64,000 bases of DNA from Streptomyces sp. A1277 (GTDB lineage Bacteria > Actinomycetota > Actinomycetes > Streptomycetales > Streptomycetaceae), in NCBI RefSeq assembly GCF_004795015.1, contig NZ_SSBI01000002.1:62001-126000 (forward strand), given 5' to 3'. Positions 8,957-18,044 of the stretch are shown here, one piece after another. Made by a program: the position numbers and the translations under genes. Every line of letters begins with the position of its first letter. Within the stretch, counting starts at the first letter, position 1. The notes beneath the pieces are model-generated. The model was not told the DNA's origin. It did no database searches and saw nothing but the letters and a program-made list of their open reading frames with translations.

Positions 8957-9484
8957 CTACTCCCCCGTTTCGCCGTCGATGAGTTCCCGCGCCACGTCGA
9001 GGTGGCCGATGTGACGGGCGTACTCCTGGAACAAGTGGAAGAGGATGCGCCCCAGCACGGGCGGTTTCCCGCCTTCGGGGAAGCGTCCGCCGGTCCTGGC
9101 CGGCGTGTGCAGCCCGACGCCTGCGGACAGGGCGCGGCTCGCCGCCGCCTCCCGCTCGAAACGTGCCCACACCTCGGCGACCGCCAGCTCCTCGGGCACG
9201 TGCCACTCGGCCTGCTCCCCACCCTGCGGATAGGGCGGGACGTCCTCCGCGGCGAACCCCCACCGCATCCAGCGCCGCTCCACCCAGCTGAGGTGCTGCA
9301 CGAGGCCCAGCGGCGACCACCCGAGGGGAACCACAGGGGCTCTCAGCACCTCCTGCGGCAGTCCGTCGCATTTGCGTCGCAGCGTGTCCCGGAACCAGTC
9401 GAGGTACGCGGGCAGCAGTGCTCCCGGGTCCTCGACACCGGCACCGGGACCGGTGAAGAGTTCACGTTGCGCCAAGGGTTCCAT
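8957..9484 (-). CDS. DinB-family (DUF664) protein
   Basis: A GAGGAG ribosome binding site precedes the ATG. The 175-residue protein has the four-helix-bundle signature of DUF664/DinB. LGLVQHLSWVERRWMRW carries the first metal-binding His near residue 63, and ILFHLFQEYARHIGHLDVAR near the end carries His residues in the H-x3-E-x2-R-H-x-G-H-x-D pattern. Members bind a divalent metal, and some are thiol transferases or stress proteins. The exact reaction is unknown. It stands alone, 118 bp from the end of the biosynthetic operon. Confidence 0.85.
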   Translation of the reverse strand: MEPLAQRELFTGPGAGVEDPGALLPAYLDWFRDTLRRKCDGLPQEVLRAPVVPLGWSPLGLVQHLSWVERRWMRWGFAAEDVPPYPQGGEQAEWHVPEELAVAEVWARFEREAAASRALSAGVGLHTPARTGGRFPEGGKPPVLGRILFHLFQEYARHIGHLDVARELIDGETGE

Positions 9485-9602
9485 GCGTCTCCTCGCTCGT
9501 CGGCCGTAACCTTTCTACCGGCCGTGCGCGGCCGTGTCGATCATGGCCGGGAGTGATGGAACGGCACAGACGTGCGACGGGTGAGGAGGGCCGGGGCCGA
9601 AG

Positions 9603-10805
9603 TCAGCAGAATGCCTCCCAGTCCTCGATCGGGCTAAGGGCGCCGGCGGTGCGCGGATCGTCGAGAAAGCGTTCCAGAAAGCGGCGGTTGTACGCGCGGA
9701 CCTCGTCGGCCGCCCGGGCGAGCGGGCTGCCGGCCGTGAGGTCCAGCATCCACAACGGGTGCAGTTCGGCGCCTCGCAGGGCCTTGGCCGCCTGGGTGGT
9801 GGCTCCGGCGTGGATCCAGCGCGTCCGCAGGTCCGGCGCGCGCCGCACCTGCGTATAGAAGAGCACATTGAAGTACTCCTCCAGGCCGCTCAGGCGGTCG
9901 TTGTCGAAGCCGACCCAGCGGATGAGGACCTTGCCCGCCGACTCGTAGTAGATGCAGAACCCGACGGGGCGCGCGGCGTCGTCGGGCCGGTGGCACACCG
10001 CCACCCTGGCCTTGTCCCCCAGAATGTCCACTGCGCGCCGCATCGACACCATCTCCGTCTCCGGAGTCGTGCTGTGCCCGTATTTGGCGAGGGTGGACGC
10101 CGCCGATGCGCCGAGGGTGTGCCAGCAGTCGGCGAGAGGCAGGTGGCTGATGCGCAGCCCGGATTCGCGGAAGACCTTCTCCTCGTGCCGGATGTTGCGC
10201 CGCCTCTTGCGGGGAAAGGTCTCCAGCCAGGCGTCCCAGCCCTCCTCGGGCACGGGTATCCACGCATCCGCGTCCAGCAGCACGGGCGCGGCGGGGACTC
10301 CTGCGTCCCGCAGCTCCCTGACGTCCCGGGTGGTCAGATACATTCCCACGCAGGAACGCGCGTTCCCCGGGCCGCTGCCGCTGACCTCGCGCAGCCGCCC
10401 GACCAGGCGCTCCAGACGGTCCGGGGAGCGGTCTCCGCTCCGGAGCACATGGGTCTGGAAGCCTTCCGATGAGCCCACGAGCAGTCCGTCGGGGGCGAGG
10501 AGGGGCAGCCCCGCCTCACGCAGGTGGTCGTTCCACCGATAGGTGGACCACGCGGGCAGGCCGCTCAGTTCCCTGACCGGGACGGCGCACCGCCCCGCGT
10601 CGTCGTCCACGACCACCGCGTCGCCCGGCGTGCCCGTCTCCGCCGTGCAGAAGCGCAGCCAGTCGCTCGTGGAGTAGAAGTGCTCGCCCGCGAGCCGGTC
10701 CCACTCCCCCGCGTCGAGCCCGCCGAAGGCCGTCACCGCCTCGCTTCGCAGTGACGCGCCCACGTCAGCCGAGTCCGCCATCGTCTCTCGCTCCTCACTC
10801 TTCAT
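9603..10805 (-). CDS. GNAT/FemAB-like acyl- or aminoacyl-transferase (BGC gene 12)
   Basis: This is the last gene of the 12-gene operon. Its ATG overlaps the preceding stop (ATGA), so it is translationally coupled; an internal ATG at 10781 has a GAGGAG site and is an alternative. The 400-residue protein matches the BioF2-like/FemAB-like GNAT fold. It has LETFPRKRRRNIRHEEKVFR near residues 185-205, typical of that clan's N-subdomain, and ARPVGFCIYYESAGKVLIRW in the second GNAT half. Relatives acylate amines or add amino acids from aminoacyl-tRNA to form peptide bonds. In this cluster a terminal acylation or amide-forming step is a reasonable inference. Confidence 0.7.
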   Translation of the reverse strand: MKSEERETMADSADVGASLRSEAVTAFGGLDAGEWDRLAGEHFYSTSDWLRFCTAETGTPGDAVVVDDDAGRCAVPVRELSGLPAWSTYRWNDHLREAGLPLLAPDGLLVGSSEGFQTHVLRSGDRSPDRLERLVGRLREVSGSGPGNARSCVGMYLTTRDVRELRDAGVPAAPVLLDADAWIPVPEEGWDAWLETFPRKRRRNIRHEEKVFRESGLRISHLPLADCWHTLGASAASTLAKYGHSTTPETEMVSMRRAVDILGDKARVAVCHRPDDAARPVGFCIYYESAGKVLIRWVGFDNDRLSGLEEYFNVLFYTQVRRAPDLRTRWIHAGATTQAAKALRGAELHPLWMLDLTAGSPLARAADEVRAYNRRFLERFLDDPRTAGALSPIEDWEAFC

Positions 10806-12418
10806 ACCTTCTTCGCCGCTTCTCGTACGTGGTCCGGCAGGGCCGGCCCTTCTCGGAGCCGCAGCCGGGGCAGGCGCCCGTCGTCCCGGGCCCGCAGCGC
10901 GTCCGCGGCCCGTTGCCGCCAGTCAGCGGGCAGCGCCGTGCGTGCGACCACGTGCGGCAGGACCTCCAGCAGAGCCGCGGCCTGTGCCGTCGCCACGGGA
11001 ATGTCGCGAACCCGTTCGAGCAGGGCGGGCGTGAACCCTCCGCCCGCGATGAGTTCCAGCGGTCCGGCCGGGCCGCTCGCGCCGGTGCGGGTGACCAGCG
11101 CCGCGCACTGGAGGCCCGCCAGGTGCACGGCGGCGGGCACTTCGCTGACCCGCTCCGCAAGGGAGGCGTCCACCACCGAGACGGCCGACGCCACGGCGTC
11201 GCGCATGACGGGCAGGTAGCCGGCCTGGTAATAGCCGCCCACGCAGGTCAGTCCGCGGGCGAAGGCGAGCACCGTGAAGCACGTCAGGAGGGACGGCACC
11301 AGCCGCCCCTGCCCGAGACTTTCGGCGAGGGCCTCGGGCGCGAGCGGCTGCCGCATCTCCTCACCGTGTTCGTCGCGGCCCTCCAGCCATGGCTGCCCGC
11401 CCCGCGTGCGGTGCGTCAGGGGCACCCGTCGCCCGTCCGCACGCATGCCCCAGAAGAAGACCGTGCCCTCCCGGGACTGCCCGCCTGCGGAGCGTCCGAG
11501 CCGGCGGTCGAGGTCGTCCAGTCGCCAGCAGGCCGGCTGCCCGTCGAGCAGACGCAGCACTGCGGAACGCACGCCGGGATCGAAGAGGAGCAGGCTCAGC
11601 AAGCTGTCGGGCCGCCGCACGTCGCCGGCCGCCAACTCAGCGCACACGGCTTCCAGAGCCAGTTGCACCGGTCGCGTGCCCCCTGCGGGCAGCAGCCGCC
11701 TCCACAGCGCGGTGTTGATCGCCGCCGCCTGTGTCCCGTGCCGGGGCAGGTCCAGAACACCGGCCCGGCCGAGGTCGTCCCGCAGGAAGCCGCGAGCGGC
11801 CTGGACCGTGGCCGCGCCGACACGGCCCTCGCGTTCGCATGCGGCCAGCCGGCGCGAGGCCCGCTCCACCATGTGGGCGGTCAGCGGCGGGACGCTCCCC
11901 ACCGTCCACCGGCGGTAGCGGTTCGGGTACAGCGGCAACCGCAGGGGGACGGTGGAGGGTTGTCCGGCGCCCGGCTCGTAGAGCAGCAGCCCCATGGGGT
12001 ACGTGAGATTGTCCATGCTCACCGAGGAACACCCCAGGATCACCGCCGTCCGGCGGGGGCGGCCGTGGGGCAGGGGCCGCATCCCGAACAGCAGGGTGCC
12101 GTGGACGGAGTCGGCGAAGGTGTCGACGCCGAAGTGGTTGGAGGTGGGGACCAGGGGGTCCGCCCGCAGTTCAGCGACCGCGATGCGCGCCGTCTCCGCG
12201 CCGTACAGGGCCTCGACGTGCGTGGCGATGACGGGCCACAGGTCCTCGCACGCCCGTGCGGCCCATGGTGGCGGGGGCGGCGCGAAGGTCCGCACGAAGG
12301 CACCGAGGGACTGACCGCCGTGCTCCTCGAGACACGCCCGAAGCGCCGGCGAGTGTCCGGCGGCCAGCCGCAGCGCGTCCGCGGGTCCGCCCGTGCCCGC
12401 CGTCAGCCCCGCGTCCAC
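10802..12418 (-). CDS. unknown protein, 538 aa (BGC gene 11)
   Basis: A GGGAGGA site precedes the GTG. It overlaps the upstream MFS gene by 16 bp and the downstream GNAT gene by 4 bp, so it belongs to the operon. No family is recognised. The N-terminal half contains TAVILGCSSVSMDNLTYPMG and RLPLYPNRYRRWTVGSVPPL. The C-terminal half has GREEGTVFFWGMRADGRRVP-like strands and a helical region around AFARGLTCVGGYYQAGYLPV. It has no signal peptide or clear membrane spans, so it is probably a cytoplasmic enzyme or scaffold of the pathway. It is the most novel-looking member of the cluster. Confidence 0.75.
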   Translation of the reverse strand: MDAGLTAGTGGPADALRLAAGHSPALRACLEEHGGQSLGAFVRTFAPPPPPWAARACEDLWPVIATHVEALYGAETARIAVAELRADPLVPTSNHFGVDTFADSVHGTLLFGMRPLPHGRPRRTAVILGCSSVSMDNLTYPMGLLLYEPGAGQPSTVPLRLPLYPNRYRRWTVGSVPPLTAHMVERASRRLAACEREGRVGAATVQAARGFLRDDLGRAGVLDLPRHGTQAAAINTALWRRLLPAGGTRPVQLALEAVCAELAAGDVRRPDSLLSLLLFDPGVRSAVLRLLDGQPACWRLDDLDRRLGRSAGGQSREGTVFFWGMRADGRRVPLTHRTRGGQPWLEGRDEHGEEMRQPLAPEALAESLGQGRLVPSLLTCFTVLAFARGLTCVGGYYQAGYLPVMRDAVASAVSVVDASLAERVSEVPAAVHLAGLQCAALVTRTGASGPAGPLELIAGGGFTPALLERVRDIPVATAQAAALLEVLPHVVARTALPADWRQRAADALRARDDGRLPRLRLREGPALPDHVREAAKKV

Positions 12419-13806
12419 GGCTGTCCTCCCGTCAGCTCGTCCGGGCCGTCAACCGTCCCAGGCGCCGCGGAGGCATCCGCCGCCGGGCCCTTCCCCGAGA
12501 CGGCGGGATCGTCCTCCTCCGGCTCGGCAGGGCCCTCCACGGATACCGTGCGCACGGAGCTGAACAGGAACGCGACGCAGCTGACGGCCAGGGTTCCGGT
12601 GGCGACGGCGAGTGCCGTCCGCACGCCGAGGAGTTCGCCGAGCACGCCGGCCAGCAAGCCGTTCAGCGCGATGGAACCGGTGCTGACCAGTCGCCAGCCC
12701 GCGGTGACCCGCCCCAGCAGTTCCGCGGGGATCAGCCGGGCCCGCAGGGTCAGCGAGTGCACGTTGAAGAGTCCCAGCCCCAGTTCGTGCACGATCAGGC
12801 CCAGGACGAGGACGGCCACCGCGACCGGCGCCCGGCCGTGGGCCGCCGGGATGGCGGTGAGGGAGAGCGAGCCGACAGCCATCGACCAGACAATGGCGCG
12901 CCCCGTCCCGAGCCTGCGGCCCACCCGGCCGGCCACCGCCGCGCCGAGCAGTCCGCCCAGGCAGCTGACGGAGAGCACGACCCCGAGCGTTCCGGAGGTC
13001 AGGTGCAGGGACTGAACCCCGTACAGGAGGAAGAGGGTGAAGGTGACCTGCCCCAGCAGGTTGAAGGCCGCCGACTGGAGCAGCACCGGGCGGAGCACCG
13101 GGTGTCGCGCGAGGAAGGCCATGCCCTCTCTGACTGCGGGCCAGGGGGAGACGCCCTTCTCCCGCGGGGGGCGGGTCTCGCGGTGCCGGATGCCGAGGTT
13201 GAGCCCGCCGGCGACCAGGTAGGAGGCCGAGTCGGCGATCACCGCCCCGGCCGGGCCCAGCGCCTGGACCAGGAGGCCCCCGAGTCCGGGGCCGCCCGCG
13301 CCGGCGATGGAGTAGGTCGATTCCAACCGCGCGTTGGCCGAGGTCAGTTGCCGGGGAGGCACGAGTCTGGGCAGATAGGAGACGTATCCGATGTCGAAGA
13401 CGGCCGTGAGCGCGCCGGTCGCGAAGGCGACCGCCAGCAGGAGCGGTACCGACAGGAAGCCGAGGGCCCAGGAGAGCGGTATCACTCCCATCAGCAGGGC
13501 GCGGCCGAAGTTGGTCGCAGCGAGCGTCGGACGGCACGGGCGTGTGTCGAACCAGTGTCCGGCGAGCGGGGAGACCAACAGGACGGGTGCGTACTGCGCG
13601 GTCGCGAGCAGACCCACCATGCCGGCCCCGGCGTCGAGGAGGGTGATGGCGGTCAGGGGGAGGGCGATGAGCGAGATCTGGCTTCCGACCTGGGAGAGCG
13701 TCTCCCCGCCCCACAGGCGCAGGAAGTCGTCGTTGTGCCACAGCCCCTTCTCCTTCTCCCGGTCGCCGTGCTCAGGGGCTTTCGGGGGCGGCTTCCCCGC
13801 GGTCAC
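12403..13806 (-). CDS. MFS transporter, probable exporter (BGC gene 10)
   Basis: The GTG start overlaps the ATP-grasp stop (GTGA). The 467-residue protein has about 12 hydrophobic segments. After a soluble N-terminus the first span starts at FLRLWGGETLSQVGSQISLI, the signature of the MFS_3/DHA-type drug exporter subfamily. The loop 2-3 motif is degenerate (GHWFDTRPCRP). The C-terminus ends in an acidic Pro/Ala/Gly-rich cytoplasmic tail of about 50 residues. Family members export amphipathic drugs and siderophores by proton antiport. It most likely exports the product of this cluster and may give self-resistance. Confidence 0.85.
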   Translation of the reverse strand: MTAGKPPPKAPEHGDREKEKGLWHNDDFLRLWGGETLSQVGSQISLIALPLTAITLLDAGAGMVGLLATAQYAPVLLVSPLAGHWFDTRPCRPTLAATNFGRALLMGVIPLSWALGFLSVPLLLAVAFATGALTAVFDIGYVSYLPRLVPPRQLTSANARLESTYSIAGAGGPGLGGLLVQALGPAGAVIADSASYLVAGGLNLGIRHRETRPPREKGVSPWPAVREGMAFLARHPVLRPVLLQSAAFNLLGQVTFTLFLLYGVQSLHLTSGTLGVVLSVSCLGGLLGAAVAGRVGRRLGTGRAIVWSMAVGSLSLTAIPAAHGRAPVAVAVLVLGLIVHELGLGLFNVHSLTLRARLIPAELLGRVTAGWRLVSTGSIALNGLLAGVLGELLGVRTALAVATGTLAVSCVAFLFSSVRTVSVEGPAEPEEDDPAVSGKGPAADASAAPGTVDGPDELTGGQPWTRG

Positions 13807-15050
13807 GGGGTCTCTTCGGGTTCGACGTCGAACCGCACGCCGTCGGCCAGTTCGATCGCCAGGGCGCGCGCCTGTCCGGGGTCAGCGGCTCCCACCGCCA
13901 GGGCTCCGGCGCGCCCGTCGGACTCGTCGGTGGCAGCGACGCGCTCCCCCGGCGCGACGGCGAGTTCGGCGGCCAGGACCGCCGGATGGTGCGCGGCCTC
14001 GTGCCATCCGTGTACCTCCCGCAGTCGGCCGGGGGGCGGGCTGAAGTACCTGGTGGCGCCGGCACGTGTGCAGCCCCGGGGGCCGGCCGGGGTGTCCCGG
14101 CCGAGGGAGTCGTCGTAGACCTCGCCGAACATCTCCAGCCCCTCGACGGCGTGGGCCAGCAGGCGATGGATGTAGTCGCCGCCGAGCCGGGCGTGGACCT
14201 CGCCGAGGACGATCCCGTCGTCGGTCACCCAGAGCTCGACGTGGAAGAGGCCGTGGCGCAGGCCGAGGACGCGCAGCGCCTCGGTGACGGTCTCCTCCAC
14301 CTGCCGCCGCAGGGGCGGGGGAAGGGGTGCCGGCAGGGTGTGGGCCTGCTCGACGAAGAACGGGGGCGGCAGCTTCTCCTTGGCGGTGATCGCGAGTACC
14401 TGTGGCTCACCGCCGCGGAAGAGCCCCTCCACGCTGTACTCGGTGCCGCTGACGTAGCTTTCGACGAGGAAGTCCTGGGCGCTTTCCGGCGGGAGGTGGC
14501 CGAGGGCGCCGGGCAGTCCGGTGGGGGACGACACGAGACTGACTCCCTCGCTGCCGCTGCCCACGCGGGGCTTGACGACCCAGGGACCGTGCGATTCGTC
14601 CAGCACGCGACGGGCTTGGGCGGCAGAGGTGCAGTGGTGCGAGGCCGGTTGCGGGAAGCCTGCCTCGGCGAGCCGGTGGCGGCAGTCGGCCTTGCTGCGG
14701 ATCAGGTCGATCACCTCGGGGCTGTTGCCCGGCAGGTCCAGGGCCTCGGCGATGCGCGCCGTCGCCGGCAGGGCCAGTTCGCGGCAGGTGAACACGGCGT
14801 CGAAGCCCTCGCCGCGCCGCCCGCGGTCGAGAGCCCAGGTGACGGCTGCCTCGGAGTCCTCGAAGTCCACGGCCTCGGCCGTATCGGCCAGGTCGACGGC
14901 GTCCCGGGTGGCGGCGAGGTCCTCGGCGTGGCCGATAAGGTGCACCGCGAGTCCGCGCGCGCGAGCCTGCTCGATGGCCATGACGGCGACATCGATGCCC
15001 AGCGGCGCGGGTCCCGCGCCACCGACCAGCAGAAGCGAAGGGGGGGTCAA
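13803..15050 (-). CDS. ATP-grasp ligase (BGC gene 9)
   Basis: The start is a TTG that overlaps the upstream stop (TTGA) and follows GGAGG at 4 bp; no ATG or GTG fits better. The 415-residue protein has the pre-ATP-grasp Rossmann region (LLVGGAGPAPLGIDVAVMAI) and the ATP-grasp core. WVVKPRVGSGSEGV at about 165-180 is the phosphate loop, EYSVEGLF lies near 215, and GEVHARLGGDYIHRLL near 290 carries the Mg-binding acidic residue. Such carboxylate-amine ligases activate an amino acid as an acyl phosphate and join it to an amine, giving dipeptides or pseudopeptides. It is the main candidate for amide-bond formation here. Confidence 0.85.
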   Translation of the reverse strand: MTPPSLLLVGGAGPAPLGIDVAVMAIEQARARGLAVHLIGHAEDLAATRDAVDLADTAEAVDFEDSEAAVTWALDRGRRGEGFDAVFTCRELALPATARIAEALDLPGNSPEVIDLIRSKADCRHRLAEAGFPQPASHHCTSAAQARRVLDESHGPWVVKPRVGSGSEGVSLVSSPTGLPGALGHLPPESAQDFLVESYVSGTEYSVEGLFRGGEPQVLAITAKEKLPPPFFVEQAHTLPAPLPPPLRRQVEETVTEALRVLGLRHGLFHVELWVTDDGIVLGEVHARLGGDYIHRLLAHAVEGLEMFGEVYDDSLGRDTPAGPRGCTRAGATRYFSPPPGRLREVHGWHEAAHHPAVLAAELAVAPGERVAATDESDGRAGALAVGAADPGQARALAIELADGVRFDVEPEETP

Positions 15051-16102
15051 CGTGCCTCCTCGGTTCCGTGGGGGAAGAGCACGATCTTGCCGGTCTCGAA
15101 CGTGGCCTGTGCCTCGAACGCCTCGGCGGCCCGGGCCAGCGGCAGGCGGTGCGTGATGTAGCGGTCCAGCTGGTCCGGGAGGGAGGCGATGAGGCGTAGC
15201 AGCCGGCGTGCGTCGTTGCGGTTGATGTCGAGGGTGCCCAGGAGGGTGACCCCGCGCTGGATCAGGTCTTCGTCGACGCGCAGGGTGAGGCGCCCGGGCT
15301 CCGCGAGGAAGGCCACACTGCCCAGGCGCGCGACTGCGTCCAGGGCGAGTCGCTGGTACACCTCCCGCCCCGAGCACTCGATGACGTGGTCGGCCCCGCG
15401 GCCCCCGGTCGCCGTCATGACCTCCTTGTGGGACGGTCCGACCACGAAGTCGGCCCCGAGCTCGCGCGCCAGCTGAGCCCGGTAGGGGGTGCGTACGGCC
15501 GCGATCACCGTGGCGCCGCGCGCTTTGGCGTTGATGACGCCGCCGAGGCCGACGGCGCCCAGCCCGGTGATCAGTACGGTGCTGCCGGGCCCGACGCCGA
15601 GGCGTTCCATGGCGCCGAAGGTGGGGCCGAGCCCGCAGCACGCCATGGCGGCGTGCTCGTAGGACATCGCGTCGGGGATCGGTTCGCACATCCAGCCGGG
15701 CTTGACCGCGTACTGGGCGAAGCCGCACTCGCCGGACTCGCCGCCGCAGACGCCGCGCGGGTCCTCGGTGGCGACGCAGTGGGCGTAGAACCCGCGCCGG
15801 CAGGGCTCGCAGCGTCCACAGGGGTAGCCGCAGAACGCGACTACCCGGTCTCCCTCACGGACCGGGGACCCGACCGGGGCCTGCACGACCTCCCCTGCCA
15901 TCTCGTGCCCCAGCGAGTCGGACCTGTTGCGCTCCAGGTAGACGCCGTCGGTGTAGGCGACGTACTCGTTGCACATGGGCGCGGCCAGGACCCGGATCAG
16001 TACGTAGTCCCGGTCGATCCGCGGCATCGGCTTGCGCACCGTCCGGGCCCGGCGGGGCCCGTCGATGCGTACGACGTCCATCTGCCCGGCCGGATCAGTC
16101 AT
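15047..16102 (-). CDS. zinc-dependent alcohol dehydrogenase, MDR family (BGC gene 8)
   Basis: The ATG at 16102 overlaps the amidinotransferase gene by 8 bp. The 351-residue protein shows the MDR layout: MCNEYVAY with the catalytic-zinc Cys near residue 39, GHEMAGEVV with the next ligand, a structural zinc knuckle CGYPCGRCEPCRRGFYAHC, and the GLGAVGLGG Rossmann loop near 175. It should oxidise an alcohol or reduce an aldehyde or ketone of a pathway intermediate with NAD(P). A second dehydrogenase (SDR) lies two genes upstream. Confidence 0.85.
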   Translation of the reverse strand: MTDPAGQMDVVRIDGPRRARTVRKPMPRIDRDYVLIRVLAAPMCNEYVAYTDGVYLERNRSDSLGHEMAGEVVQAPVGSPVREGDRVVAFCGYPCGRCEPCRRGFYAHCVATEDPRGVCGGESGECGFAQYAVKPGWMCEPIPDAMSYEHAAMACCGLGPTFGAMERLGVGPGSTVLITGLGAVGLGGVINAKARGATVIAAVRTPYRAQLARELGADFVVGPSHKEVMTATGGRGADHVIECSGREVYQRLALDAVARLGSVAFLAEPGRLTLRVDEDLIQRGVTLLGTLDINRNDARRLLRLIASLPDQLDRYITHRLPLARAAEAFEAQATFETGKIVLFPHGTEEAR

Positions 16103-17225
16103 GGACGGCCTCCGCCCCGGCAAGGTAGCTCCCGCACCCGCCCGCACGCGCGACGTCGAGCGTCACGCAGTGGAAGGAGCCGCCGAAGCTGTAGACGTGG
16201 CGGAAGTCGACGGGCACGCACCGGAAGCCCCACGCGGTGAGTGCTTCGATGAGGGGTTCCTCGTGGCTCTCCACCACAACGGTCTCGGGGTCAAGGGACA
16301 GGACGTTCATGCTCACCCAGGGGCTGCAGAAGTACATCGGCCAGTCGGAGGGCAGGGCCGGCTTGGGTGCGGGGAGGATGTCCCATCCGTCGAACAGTTG
16401 GTTGGGGACATACCGTTCGGGGTTGACCAGCAGCTTGCCCGGAGCGAGCGGGGCGAGGGTGGCGTCGATGTGCATCGCGTGCGGGTCGTCCACGTCGATG
16501 CGGCTGACGCGGAAGCCGTCGCCGAGCGACCGGCGCAGCCACTCGATCCCGAACTCGTTGGTGACGTGACTGCGCTGGACGACCAGGTCGCGGCCGAACC
16601 GCATGACATCGGCCGCGTCGAAGACCGGCTCGAACTCCCCCACGGCCCAGCCGTCCCCGTCCTCGGCCCCCTCGTCGGTGAACAGGTCCTCGGTGAGCTG
16701 CGGCTTCGGGGCGGCCATCCAGCGGGCTCCCTGCCGGAACCAGCCCTTGATCAGCTCGCGGAAGGCGTCCGTCTCGAAGTACCGGCAGCGCCAGGACATC
16801 GGGGCTTCCACGATGGTGTCGCCGACGACCATCAGGCAGTCCCTGGGCATGCCGGCGTACAGGCCCCCCTTGCTCGACCAGCGCGGGGTGGTGAACGGGC
16901 TGCCGTGCGGGGCCGGGTCCGGGCGCCGCACGCGCACGCCCTCGGTCTCCAGTACCGCGCACAGGTTCTCCAACTCCTCCCGCGCGGCCCGCAGGTGCTC
17001 GTCGGGGAAGGGGGAGCCGCCATGGGTGCGCAGGTCCTCCCAGGAGCTCTCCGGCATGGTGTCGGCCATGGAGGACTGCCACGTCGGGAAGACCGCGTCG
17101 TCGAGGCGGCCCACCACCACCTCCTCCAGGGGGTCCCACTCGGTGAAGGAGTTCACCGGACAGGCCCCCGCGGCGGTCCGGGTCGCGGTGGTGCCGGGGT
17201 GGACGGATACGGTTTCGTGGGGCAT
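16095..17225 (-). CDS. amidinotransferase (BGC gene 7)
   Basis: An AGAGGTGA site precedes the ATG. The 376-residue protein is a glycine-amidinotransferase/StrB1-type enzyme. It begins with VNSFTEWDPLEEVVVGRLDD, has the catalytic Asp in FDAADVMRFG, the catalytic His in HAMHIDATLAPL, and the nucleophilic Cys (residue 353) in SFGGSFHCVTLDV. These enzymes transfer the amidino group of arginine to a primary amine through an amidino-cysteine intermediate, making a guanidine. Its presence strongly implies that the cluster's product or an intermediate carries a guanidino group. The acceptor is not known. Confidence 0.9.
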   Translation of the reverse strand: MPHETVSVHPGTTATRTAAGACPVNSFTEWDPLEEVVVGRLDDAVFPTWQSSMADTMPESSWEDLRTHGGSPFPDEHLRAAREELENLCAVLETEGVRVRRPDPAPHGSPFTTPRWSSKGGLYAGMPRDCLMVVGDTIVEAPMSWRCRYFETDAFRELIKGWFRQGARWMAAPKPQLTEDLFTDEGAEDGDGWAVGEFEPVFDAADVMRFGRDLVVQRSHVTNEFGIEWLRRSLGDGFRVSRIDVDDPHAMHIDATLAPLAPGKLLVNPERYVPNQLFDGWDILPAPKPALPSDWPMYFCSPWVSMNVLSLDPETVVVESHEEPLIEALTAWGFRCVPVDFRHVYSFGGSFHCVTLDVARAGGCGSYLAGAEAVHD

Positions 17226-17282
17226 GGGGTCACCTCTGGTGAAGGTTGCGGTGCCCGTCCGGCGGGGCCGGCGGGCAGGGGT

Positions 17283-18044
17283 TCAGACGGTGCTCGCCAG
17301 GCCGCCGGCGCTCTCACCGCCGTCGATGACGAAGCTCTGGCCGGTGATGAACGCGGCGTCGTCGGAGGCGAGGTACGAGACGAGCCCGGCGATCTCGCGC
17401 GGGGTTCCGAGCCGGCCGAGGGGGATCGCGGCCGCGCACTCCGCCAGCATCTGCGGGGTGTACTCGGCTTCCTGCATGGGGGTCAGGACGTAGCCCGGGC
17501 AAACGGCGTTGACCCTCACGGCCGGGGCCAGTTCGAGGGCCATGGTCCTCGTCAGCTCGATCAGTCCGGCCTTGCTCACGTTGTACGCGGCATAGTGCGG
17601 CATACCGACGAGGCCGCTGACCGACGCGGTGTTGACGATGGCGCCCCGGCCCCGGGCGTGCATGCGCAGCGCTGCCTGCCGGCCGGCGTGGAACGCTCCG
17701 GTCAGGTTGACTGCGAGGACCTTGTTCCACTCGGCGGCGGAGGTGTCGAGGACGTCCCGCCGGATGCTGACACCCGCGTTGTTGCACAGGACGTCGATGC
17801 CGTTCCACTCGTGGTCCAGCCGTGCGAATGCCTCCGCCACCGACGCCTCGTCGGCGACGTCCGTCCCCACGGTGAGCAGCATGCCGCTGTCGTCCCGGGC
17901 CGCGCACCGGTCGAGGGCTTCGAGGTCGTTGTCCAGGACCGCGACCCGGCAGCCCTGGCCGAGGAAGGTCTCGGTGATGGCCTCGCCGATGCCGCGGGCG
18001 CCTCCGGTGACCGCGACGGTCCTCGTCTCCCCGGACACCGGCAT
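17283..18044 (-). CDS. SDR-family oxidoreductase (BGC gene 6)
   Basis: The ATG shares one base with the stop of the PLP gene (TGATG). The 253-residue protein has TGGARGIGEA (cofactor loop, about residues 13-22), CNNAGVS near 88, a catalytic Ser in NTASVSG, YAAYNVSK as Y-x-x-x-K near 153, and PGYVLTPM. This is a classical NAD(P)-dependent SDR with the length expected for the family. It probably sets the oxidation state of a hydroxyl or keto group introduced by the pathway's oxygenases; that role is inference from context. Confidence 0.88.
   Translation of the reverse strand: MPVSGETRTVAVTGGARGIGEAITETFLGQGCRVAVLDNDLEALDRCAARDDSGMLLTVGTDVADEASVAEAFARLDHEWNGIDVLCNNAGVSIRRDVLDTSAAEWNKVLAVNLTGAFHAGRQAALRMHARGRGAIVNTASVSGLVGMPHYAAYNVSKAGLIELTRTMALELAPAVRVNAVCPGYVLTPMQEAEYTPQMLAECAAAIPLGRLGTPREIAGLVSYLASDDAAFITGQSFVIDGGESAGGLASTV

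Noticed and set aside
10751..14118. Very long plus-strand frames opposite the biosynthetic operon
   Set aside because: They are antisense shadows of the MFS, 538-aa and ATP-grasp genes, whose domains and overlapping starts are on the minus strand.
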